Positions 15,916-22,748 of a DNA stretch of 64,000 nucleotides are shown here, piece after piece. The stretch covers positions 1 through 64,000 of the forward strand of contig CAMLQY010000006.1 of assembly GCA_946482365.1 (NCBI GenBank). The letters are read 5' to 3'. Numbering within the stretch: the first letter of the stretch is position 1; every line of letters starts with the position of its first letter. The translations under genes and the position numbers were made by a program. Below the pieces are notes generated by a model. The model saw only the letters and a program-made list of their open reading frames with translations, did not search any database and had not been told where the DNA came from. The stretch is from an uncultured Actinomycetes bacterium (GTDB lineage Bacteria; Actinomycetota; Thermoleophilia; Solirubrobacterales; 70-9).

Positions 15916-17844
15916 ATGCGAGGCAGCGAACAGACGCGGCTCGGGCGCTTCTTCGACCGGCGCCCCGCCCTGCTGCGCCTGCTCGCCATCGCGGCGCTGC
16001 TCTGGGGGATCGGCTATCTGACCTGGCGGATCGGCTGGAGCAGCGAAGGGGTCAGCCCGGTCGCCTTCGCGATGCTGCTGGCGACCGAGGTCTACGGCCT
16101 CTGGGCGCTGGCGACGCTGACCTGGTTCTCCTGGTCACGGCGACCGGCCGTGCGGCCGGCGGCGACGGCGGGGCGTTCGGTCGACGTCTATGTCTGTACC
16201 TATGACGAGCCGGTCGAGGTGGTGGCGGCGACGCTGGCCGGCTGCGGGGCGCTCACCTACCCCCACACCACCTACCTGCTCGACGACGGCCGGCGGCCCG
16301 AGATGGAGGAGCTGGCGCGGACGGCGGGTGCCCGCTACCTGACCCGGCCCGACAACTCGCACGCCAAGGCCGGCAACATCAACGCGGCGCTGGGCCGCAC
16401 CAGGGGCGAGCTGGTGCTGATGCTCGACGCCGACCACGTGCCGATGCCGGACGCGCTCGACGCGCTCGTCGGCTACTTCGACGACGAGCGGATGGGGCTG
16501 GTGCAGACCCCGCACGACTTCTTCAACCACGACTCGGTCCAGCACTACGTCGTCGGCCGGCACGAGCAATCCCTCTTCTACCGGGTCGTCTGCCCCGGCA
16601 AGGACCGCCACGGCGCGGCCTACTGGTGCGGCTCGGCGGCGCTGATCCGCCGCCAGGCGCTGCTCGAGATCGGCGGCGTCGCCACGGAGACGATCGCCGA
16701 GGACTTCCACACGACGATCCGCATGCAGCGCGACGGCTGGCGCAGCCGCTATCACGACGAGGTGCTGGTGCAGGGCCTGGCGCCGCACGACCTCGACGGC
16801 TACCTGCTGCAGCGCGACCGCTGGGCGCGCGGCAATCTCGCCGTCTTCACCCTCCCCGAGTCCCCCCTGCGCGCTCGCGAGCTGCGCCCGCTGCAGCGGC
16901 TCTCCTACTTCGTCAGCCTCGCCGCCTACCTGGCTCCGCCGATGCGGCTGCTGCTGCTGGCGACGCTGGGGCTGGTGCTGTGGACCGGCGCGCTGCCGAT
17001 GAAGGTCAGCGTCCTCGCCCTGGCGGCGCTCTGGCTGCCGGCGGTGACGCTCAACCTCTGCGCCGGCTCGGCCCTGGCGCGCGGCTACATGAAGATCGGC
17101 GAGACCGCCCACTACGAGCTGCTGACGATGGAGATCTACACGCGGGCGCTGCGCTGCATCGTGCGCCCCGGCCGCACCGCCTTCAAGGTGACCCCGAAGC
17201 AGGGGACGGACGGGGGCGGGATCGAGGCCGTGCGCAAGCTGCACTTCGTCCTCGCCTGCGCCGTCCTGCTGGGCGCCGGCACCGCGATGCGCCTGCTCGA
17301 CCTCGCCGGCGCCGGACCGCTGCCGGACCTGCCGGGCGTGGCCGCGGTGATCGTGCCGGCGCTGGGGCTAATCGAGCTGCGCAGGATCGCCCGCACGCTG
17401 CTGGCGGTAGGGCGGCGCCGGCAGCGCCGCCTCGTCTACCGCTTCGAGGGCGACGCCCCCGCCGACTGCTACTCCGAGGACGGGCACGTCCCGGGCCGCC
17501 TGGTCGACGCAAGCTCCGCCGGCGTCGGCCTGGTGACGGAGGCGCCGCTGGCGGTCGGCGCGCATCCCGTCGTCCTGCTCGAGCTGCGCGACGCGGCCGG
17601 CGCGACCCACGAGGTCGCGGCCCAGGTCGAGGTCCGCTCCTGCCGCGAGGCGGACGGCCGCTGGCTGGTAGGCGCGACGATCGCCGACATCGACCCCGAG
17701 GCACGCATGCGCCTGATGGAGTGGTGCTACGTCGTCTGCAGCCACGAGCGCCTGCGCGGCCACCGCCCCTCGGCGCCGACCCCCGAGCGCGACGCGATCG
17801 TCGTGCCGCTGCCGGCGCCGCAGCCGGTGCGGGCTGCGGCGTAG
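15916..17844 (+). CDS. GT2 polysaccharide synthase with C-terminal PilZ (BcsA-like)
   Basis: 642 aa from ATG 15916; an upstream in-frame start adds 17 unlikely residues. Two N-terminal helices precede a processive GT2 domain: LLDDGRRPEME, LMLDADHVP (DAD, residues 171-173), ETIAEDFHTT and LLQRDRWARGN (the QXXRW motif). More membrane helices follow. The last 110 residues are a PilZ domain (RRQRR-, then DASSAGVG, the DXSXXG motif) that binds cyclic di-GMP. This is the layout of bacterial cellulose synthase catalytic subunits, so a c-di-GMP-controlled beta-glucan synthase at the membrane is likely. No BcsB, BcsZ or cyclase gene is adjacent, so the product is uncertain. Confidence 0.88.
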   Translation: MRGSEQTRLGRFFDRRPALLRLLAIAALLWGIGYLTWRIGWSSEGVSPVAFAMLLATEVYGLWALATLTWFSWSRRPAVRPAATAGRSVDVYVCTYDEPVEVVAATLAGCGALTYPHTTYLLDDGRRPEMEELARTAGARYLTRPDNSHAKAGNINAALGRTRGELVLMLDADHVPMPDALDALVGYFDDERMGLVQTPHDFFNHDSVQHYVVGRHEQSLFYRVVCPGKDRHGAAYWCGSAALIRRQALLEIGGVATETIAEDFHTTIRMQRDGWRSRYHDEVLVQGLAPHDLDGYLLQRDRWARGNLAVFTLPESPLRARELRPLQRLSYFVSLAAYLAPPMRLLLLATLGLVLWTGALPMKVSVLALAALWLPAVTLNLCAGSALARGYMKIGETAHYELLTMEIYTRALRCIVRPGRTAFKVTPKQGTDGGGIEAVRKLHFVLACAVLLGAGTAMRLLDLAGAGPLPDLPGVAAVIVPALGLIELRRIARTLLAVGRRRQRRLVYRFEGDAPADCYSEDGHVPGRLVDASSAGVGLVTEAPLAVGAHPVVLLELRDAAGATHEVAAQVEVRSCREADGRWLVGATIADIDPEARMRLMEWCYVVCSHERLRGHRPSAPTPERDAIVVPLPAPQPVRAAA

Positions 17845-17940
17845 CAGGGGACGCCCCCAGCTGGTTTCCCGCCAGAGCGCGAGGCCGGGAGCCCCTCGTC
17901 AAAGGTCAAGCAACGATGCCAAAGTGCCGATCGGGGGACG

Positions 17941-19353
17941 GTGGCTAGAGCGCACGACACCGGCTGCGACGCCCACGCGCTCCTGATCGTCCGCCTGAAA
18001 TCCGATCGGCCGGTCGCGGGAGATCTCTGCTGGCACCCGTGGCAAGAGGCCAGACGGGGGACCCCTCATGGGTTGCCGGAGGATCCAGGCACACCGCAGG
18101 AACCCGAGGAGCCGTTCAAGAGCCTGCCGGACGAAAGCGACCGCGCCTACTTCAACGCGCACGTCGAGCGCCTGCTCTTTCCGGGTGAAAAAGATGCCGG
18201 CGCCCGCTGGATCTGCCGGCCGGACGAGCTGTATCTGGACCTCGAACCAGCCAAGGGCTCGCTACGCACGACCCAGGTCGATCTCCTCGAGCGCCTGTAC
18301 CTCTCGCACGACGGAGGCTGCGCGTTTGGCTTGATCCACCTCTCGCTGCTGCCTGCCGATACGGACGACTGCCCCGACACGCTCTGGTGGGCGAGGGCAA
18401 TCTCATCGACTTACCGCCGCAAGTACGAGTGGTTCTCCTATTCGCTTAGCGATGGCGAGCGCTGCGTGGACTTGACCGATGGCCGTCCCGTTCGCGCTCT
18501 GGTCACCGAGCTCTTCGGCGACCCAGACGACGCGTTGGAGAGAAGTCTCTACAGCGTCTTCGTGGCGTCCTGCCCAGAGGAGCTCGTCGGCGACCCAGCC
18601 GGCCAGCGCAGGTGGCGGAGAGCCCTGGCCAAGCGTTTGCCCCGAGCCGATCTCGACACCCCGAACGGCACCGACATAGAGCGCGAAGACCGGCAAACCC
18701 TGCGGCTTGCCGAAGCCCAGGCGCTGGTCTTGGGAGAAGGCGCTGCGCTCACGCTAGAGCGCTCGATCGGCACTTCCTACGTTCGAAACCTGCGTTCCTT
18801 CTGGGCCGAAAGCCTTCTCTTCGGCCTTCTTCAGCAGTACTCGCTGGAGGAGTTCCAGCGGCGGCTGGCCGACTTCGGCGACCCTTTGAACACGGGCGTG
18901 GAACAGCTCCGCCGCGATTTGCTCCGGTTCCGCAACATCCTCTGGTGGTCACAGCTTTCCAACGGCAGCGAGATTCCCCAAGAGCTCCTCTCTCGACTGC
19001 GGAACGAGCACGGAACCGAGCGGCTCTTCACCGACCTCGAGGGAGACCTCGCTACGTACAGCGATTACCAGCACCAGGATGCCGAAGACAGGCAGGCCCG
19101 GGCGCTGCGCAACGTCCAGACCTTCGGCTCGGGATTCCTCGTTGCAGAGACCTTTCTGACGGGAGTGGGGGTTGCCGGCGTCAGCGGATGCCTGCTCTGG
19201 GTCCTGCTGCTCGCAGCGGTGCTCCTCGGCGTCGGCGTCGCCGTCCTGGTGGACTGGCTGCTCCACGAAAAGCCGCCGTTCTGGCCCTACCTCAAGGATC
19301 TAGCTCGCGGTGGAAACGGAGAGGGTGGGATTCGAACCCACGAGGCGGGTTAA
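17941..19353 (+). CDS. Membrane-anchored protein of unknown function
   Basis: 470 aa from a GTG at 17941. The first 390 residues are soluble, acidic and rich in Trp/Arg (RKYEWFSYSLSDGERCVDL, SFWAESLLFGLLQQYSLEEF, LRRDLLRFRNILWWSQL). Two close hydrophobic segments follow near the end (FLVAETFLTGVGVAGVSGCL; VLLLAAVLLGVGVAVLVDWL). The end resembles the helical stalk plus two-helix anchor of CorA-like proteins, but no GMN-type motif is present. The last residues, from EGGIRTHEAG, are read antisense through the tRNA-Ser gene, so the genes overlap tail to tail by 37 bases. It is followed convergently by tRNA-Ser and tadA. No function is assigned. Confidence 0.75.
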   Translation: MARAHDTGCDAHALLIVRLKSDRPVAGDLCWHPWQEARRGTPHGLPEDPGTPQEPEEPFKSLPDESDRAYFNAHVERLLFPGEKDAGARWICRPDELYLDLEPAKGSLRTTQVDLLERLYLSHDGGCAFGLIHLSLLPADTDDCPDTLWWARAISSTYRRKYEWFSYSLSDGERCVDLTDGRPVRALVTELFGDPDDALERSLYSVFVASCPEELVGDPAGQRRWRRALAKRLPRADLDTPNGTDIEREDRQTLRLAEAQALVLGEGAALTLERSIGTSYVRNLRSFWAESLLFGLLQQYSLEEFQRRLADFGDPLNTGVEQLRRDLLRFRNILWWSQLSNGSEIPQELLSRLRNEHGTERLFTDLEGDLATYSDYQHQDAEDRQARALRNVQTFGSGFLVAETFLTGVGVAGVSGCLLWVLLLAAVLLGVGVAVLVDWLLHEKPPFWPYLKDLARGGNGEGGIRTHEAG

Positions 19354-19406
19354 CCCCGCCCACGCGATTTCCAGTCGCGCTCCTTAAGCCACTCGGACAC
19401 CTCTCC
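19317..19406 (-). tRNA. tRNA-Ser (GGA)
   Basis: 90 nt, class II. Acceptor GGAGAGG/CCTCTCC, anticodon stem CGCGA/TCGCG with loop CTGGAAA (anticodon GGA), a long variable arm with GGCGGGGTTAACCCGCC, and T-arm GTGGG-TTCGAAT-CCCAC. Discriminator G. Confidence 0.93.
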
Positions 19407-19426
19407 GGGGCTCCAAGGGTATTGAC

Positions 19427-19894
19427 TCAGCGACGTGCGGCGAAGAACTCCGAGAGGAGCGAAGCGCACTCGGGCCCGAGCACGCCGCCGAGGACCTCGG
19501 GGCGGTGGTTTAGGGCGGGCTCGGCGAGGACGTCGAGGACGCTGCCGGCGGCGCCGGCCTTGGGGTCGGGGGCGCCGTAGACGACGGTCGGGATGCGGGC
19601 GAGGACGATCGCGCCGGCGCACATCGCGCAGGGCTCGAGGGTTACGTAGAGCGTCGTGCCGGGGAGGCGCCAGCCGCCCAGGGCCTCGGCGGCGGCGCGG
19701 ATCGCGAGGATCTCGGCGTGGGCGGTGGGGTCGCGGCGCAGCTCGCGCTCGTTGCCGGCGGCGGCCAGCGGCTCGCCGTCGCGGGCGACGACGGCGCCGA
19801 TCGGCACGTCGCCGTGGCCCTCGGCTTCGCGGGCACGCTCGATCGCGAGGGCCATCAGCCGCTCGTGCTCACCGGGTGAGGCGTAACCCCCCAT
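19427..19894 (-). CDS. tadA: tRNA adenosine(34) deaminase
   Basis: 155 aa from ATG 19894. The longer open frame upstream crosses into the divergent gene's leader and adds no homologous sequence. The zinc deaminase motifs are HAE (H59, E61) and PCAMC (P88, C89, C92). TadA converts A34 to inosine in tRNA-Arg(ACG), allowing decoding of CGN codons. Length and motif spacing match TadA rather than a cytidine or guanine deaminase. The start codon abuts a small hairpin with a GAAA loop. It lies downstream of no partner and before tRNA-Ser. Confidence 0.9.
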   Translation of the reverse strand: MGGYASPGEHERLMALAIERAREAEGHGDVPIGAVVARDGEPLAAAGNERELRRDPTAHAEILAIRAAAEALGGWRLPGTTLYVTLEPCAMCAGAIVLARIPTVVYGAPDPKAGAAGSVLDVLAEPALNHRPEVLGGVLGPECASLLSEFFAARR

Positions 19895-19910
19895 ACATAC
19901 GAAAGTATGT
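19895..19910 (-). promoter_or_regulatory. Hairpin next to the tadA start
   Basis: ACATAC and GTATGT pair around GAAA on the plus strand (TTTC on the tadA strand), immediately upstream of the tadA ATG. It lies where a ribosome-binding site should be and might limit initiation. It could equally be an operator between the divergent genes. Confidence 0.3.
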
Positions 19911-19986
19911 GGGACCAACAACTTCGCCGACGAGCGGGTGTTAGGGGATAGCTCGCCGAATGCAGGGATTCCGCGAGCAGAGCAAG

Positions 19987-21336
19987 ATGAACCGACGCCT
20001 TCCGATCGCCGCCACCGTGACCCTGCTCGCGACGCTCTCCTTCGCGGGCTCAAAGGCACACGCGGCGATCGGCGTCGGCTCGGCGCACGGGTTCGCCCCT
20101 CGCCAGGTGATCGTCAAGCTGAGCGGCAGCCCCACGGCGTACACGCTCCCCGTGAAGCCAGCCGTCAGCGTCCCCGCGGTTGCCGCGGCGCTGCGCGAGG
20201 ACCCGCGAGTCGAGTACGCGGCGCCCAACTACATCGCCACGGCCTCGGTGACGCCGCCCAGCGGCGAACCGAAGGTCCCCAACGACCCCGGCCCGATCAT
20301 CGGCCCCCCCGGGCCGCCGGGCGGGTGGGTGTCGAAACAGTGGAACTTCCTGCCCTGGCAAGGCGAACCGACCCCCCTGCTGCCGGTCTCCCCCGGCGGC
20401 ATCGACGCGACCGGCGCCTGGGAAAACCTGGCAGCCGCCGGGCGCCCGGGCGCGCAGGGCGTCACCGTCGCCGTCCTCGACACGGGAATCGCCTACCGGA
20501 CGCTGTCGCCTCGCTTCCTGCGCAGCCCGGACTTCGCCTCCGGCCAGTTCGTCAGGGGCTATGACTTTGTCGACGACGACACCCTGCCGCTCGACGAAAA
20601 CGGGCACGGCACCCACGTCGCCGGCACCATCGCCGAGAAGACCAACAACGGAATCGGCCTCACGGGGCTTGCCTTCCGGGCGAAGCTGATGCCGGTGCGC
20701 GTCCTCGACGAGTTCGGCCGCGGCCGCGCGAACGAGATCGCCAAGGGCATCCGCTTCGCCACCGCCCACGGCGCCGACGTGATCAACATGAGCTTCAACT
20801 TCGGCTGCGAAAGGCAGGTGCCGGGAGTCGACGAAGCGCTGCGCCAGGCCTACCAGCGCGGTGTCGTCACAGTCGCGTCGGTGGGCAACGTCGGCTCGGA
20901 GGCATGCGTCTCCCCGCCCTCCACCGGACCGCACGCGATCGGCGTGGGCGGCAGCACCCAGGGCGGCTGCATCGGCAGCTACTCGCTGGCGGGCAAGGGC
21001 GTCGACGTGCTCGCGCCCGGAGGGGGCGCGCCGGCGATCGGCTGCCTCTCGGTCTCAGCCGACTCGATCTACCAGGTGACGCTGAAAGACAGGGTCACCA
21101 ACGTGTTCAACGAGCCGAGCAACTACGTGGGCACCTCGATGGCCGCGGCTCACGTCTCCGGAGTCGCGGCGATGGTCCTTGCCAGCGGCGTGATCGACCG
21201 CAAGGCGAAGAAGAAGGGGAAGGTCGGAGCGGTGACGAAGCGCCTGCGCCAGACCGCCCGCGACCTCGGCCTGCCCGCGACGCGCCAGGGCGCTGGCCTG
21301 ATCGACGCGGCCGCCGCCACTGCGCCCGGCCCCTGA
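19987..21336 (+). CDS. Secreted subtilisin-like serine protease (S8)
   Basis: 449 aa from ATG 19987. A signal peptide (MNRRLPIAATVTLLATLSFA) is followed by a short I9-like propeptide (PRQVIVKLSG ... DPRVEYAAPNYIA). The catalytic domain has Asp165 (VAVLDTGIAY), His207 (NGHGTHVAG) and Ser384 (GTSMAAAHVSG). Oxyanion Asn is probably in ASVGNVG. It ends soon after the catalytic domain, so there is no C-terminal anchor; release from the cell is likely. It should mature by self-cleavage. Standing alone, it is divergent from tadA and convergent with the UspA gene. Confidence 0.9.
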   Translation: MNRRLPIAATVTLLATLSFAGSKAHAAIGVGSAHGFAPRQVIVKLSGSPTAYTLPVKPAVSVPAVAAALREDPRVEYAAPNYIATASVTPPSGEPKVPNDPGPIIGPPGPPGGWVSKQWNFLPWQGEPTPLLPVSPGGIDATGAWENLAAAGRPGAQGVTVAVLDTGIAYRTLSPRFLRSPDFASGQFVRGYDFVDDDTLPLDENGHGTHVAGTIAEKTNNGIGLTGLAFRAKLMPVRVLDEFGRGRANEIAKGIRFATAHGADVINMSFNFGCERQVPGVDEALRQAYQRGVVTVASVGNVGSEACVSPPSTGPHAIGVGGSTQGGCIGSYSLAGKGVDVLAPGGGAPAIGCLSVSADSIYQVTLKDRVTNVFNEPSNYVGTSMAAAHVSGVAAMVLASGVIDRKAKKKGKVGAVTKRLRQTARDLGLPATRQGAGLIDAAAATAPGP

Positions 21337-21340
21337 CGGC

Positions 21341-21784
21341 TCAGGTAGTGCGGGCGATCATCACGCTGCAGGGCGCGTGATGGGAGACGTTGTTGGGGAC
21401 GCTGCCGAGGAGGAAGCGGCGCGCCCCCGTCATGCCCTTGTTGCCGACGATGATCAGGTCGGCCTTGGTCTCTTCGGCGGCGGTGAGGATCGCTTCTGCG
21501 GGTTCTCCCTCGACGGGATGCGTCTGCACCTCCACGCCCTCCTTGCGAGCCGACGCCGCTGCCGCGTCGAGGACGAGGTTGACGTCCTCGCGCGGGCCGA
21601 TCTCGTGCTGGACGTCTGCGGGCGCGCCCTCTTTCTCCGCCTCGACCTGGCGTTTGGAGAGGGGTTCGTAGGCGCTGACGATGCTGAGCTGAGCACCCGA
21701 CAGCTTGGCCAGGTCGATCGCCTGGCGCACCGCCTCGGCGGCGGTATCGGACCCGTCGGTTCCAACCACGATGCGAGTGAACAC
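21341..21784 (-). CDS. Universal stress protein (UspA family)
   Basis: 147 aa from ATG 21784. It opens with FTRIVVGTDGSDTAAEAVRQ and ends with the nucleotide-binding pattern GX2GX9GS (GNKGMTGARRFLLGS) and NNVSHHAPCSVMIAR, so it is an ATP-binding type single-domain Usp. It is a cytosolic stress-linked protein; a specific partner is not evident. It converges on the protease gene with only a 4-base gap between stops. Confidence 0.9.
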   Translation of the reverse strand: MFTRIVVGTDGSDTAAEAVRQAIDLAKLSGAQLSIVSAYEPLSKRQVEAEKEGAPADVQHEIGPREDVNLVLDAAAASARKEGVEVQTHPVEGEPAEAILTAAEETKADLIIVGNKGMTGARRFLLGSVPNNVSHHAPCSVMIARTT

Positions 21785-21821
21785 GCCGCCTCCTAGCTCG
21801 GTCGCTGAACGGGAGCTGATA

Positions 21822-21974
21822 CTAACGGCGCTCGTCGGCGCGAACGGGCAGGCCGCGGAAGCCGTCGCCGAGGATCTCGGTCGGCGTCGTGGCGAGGCGG
21901 AAGATCGCGATCGCCATCGATGCCAGCAGGCAGGCGATCAGCACCGCCATCCCGGCTTTCCAGAACATGGGCAT
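21822..21974 (-). CDS. Small single-span membrane protein
   Basis: 50 aa from ATG 21974 (a second ATG at 21968 is two codons in). One hydrophobic helix (KAGMAVLIACLLASMAIAIF) is followed by a short polar tail (TPTEILGDGFRGLPVRADER). It is divergent from the metallo-hydrolase gene and lies 38 bases before the UspA gene on the same strand, so it may be co-transcribed with it. No family is recognised; the single clear helix and frame support a real gene, but evidence is modest. Confidence 0.5.
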   Translation of the reverse strand: MPMFWKAGMAVLIACLLASMAIAIFRLATTPTEILGDGFRGLPVRADERR

Positions 21975-21989
21975 TAGGCTGATCTCATC

Positions 21990-22703
21990 ATGGAGATGGT
22001 TGCCGATGGGGTCTGGTTGCTGCGCGGGGACGTCAAAAAGGCGATGAACGTCTACTTCCTCGAGGACGAGGGGGGCGTTGTCCAGTTCGACGCCGGGACC
22101 AAGTCGATGACGAAGAAGGCGCGAGCCGCAGCCGAACGGCTGGGAGGGCTGAAGCGAATCGTGCTCGGTCACGCGCACGCCGACCATCGCGGCACCGCGG
22201 CGCGGCTGGAGGCGCCGGTCCACTGCCACCCCGACGACGTCGCCGACGCCGAAAGCGACGCTCCGATCACCCCTTACATGGAAATCTCGCAACTGCCGTC
22301 TGTGCTGGCCCGCCGCGCCTACCCGCTGCTGATGCGGCGCTGGGACGGCGGGGCCGTGAAGATCGACGGGACCGTCGTCGAGGGCGACGAGGTCGCGGGC
22401 TTCCGGGTCCTCCACTTCCCCGGGCACGCGCCGGGGCTGATCGGCCTCTGGCGCGAGCGCGACCGGCTCGCCCTCGTCAGCGACGTGGTCTACCTGGCCG
22501 ACTCGGTGCGGATGGGGCGGCCGCTGCCGCCCGGCGAGGCCAGCGTCCCCCACCCCGCCTGGAACTGGGACCACGCCAAGGCGAAGGAGTCGGTGCGCAA
22601 GCTGGCAGCGCTGGAACCGGCGACCGTCTGCGCCGGGCACGAGGAGCCGCTGCGCGGCGAGAACCTGCGCGAGGCGCTGGAGCGGGCGGCGGAGAAGTAC
22701 TGA
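21990..22703 (+). CDS. MBL-fold metallo-hydrolase
   Basis: 237 aa from ATG 21990. The metal motif is HAHADH (LGHAHADHRGTAARL); the third-ligand region is LHFPGHAPGL and the distal His is AGHEEPLRG. Family members hydrolyse thioesters, lactones or phosphoesters with two metal ions. The substrate is not predictable. The start is only 15 bases from the divergent small gene's ATG, so the promoter must be compact. Confidence 0.85.
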   Translation: MEMVADGVWLLRGDVKKAMNVYFLEDEGGVVQFDAGTKSMTKKARAAAERLGGLKRIVLGHAHADHRGTAARLEAPVHCHPDDVADAESDAPITPYMEISQLPSVLARRAYPLLMRRWDGGAVKIDGTVVEGDEVAGFRVLHFPGHAPGLIGLWRERDRLALVSDVVYLADSVRMGRPLPPGEASVPHPAWNWDHAKAKESVRKLAALEPATVCAGHEEPLRGENLREALERAAEKY

Positions 22704-22748
22704 GCGAGGCGGCGGCCGCATGCGCCGCTGCCATAGTTTCCGCCCCTG

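Noticed and set aside
21990..22721. 299-aa minus-strand ORF opposite the metallo-hydrolase
   Set aside because: Only its last 50 codons (21974-21822) look real, as a small membrane protein; the rest is antisense to a gene with HAHADH.
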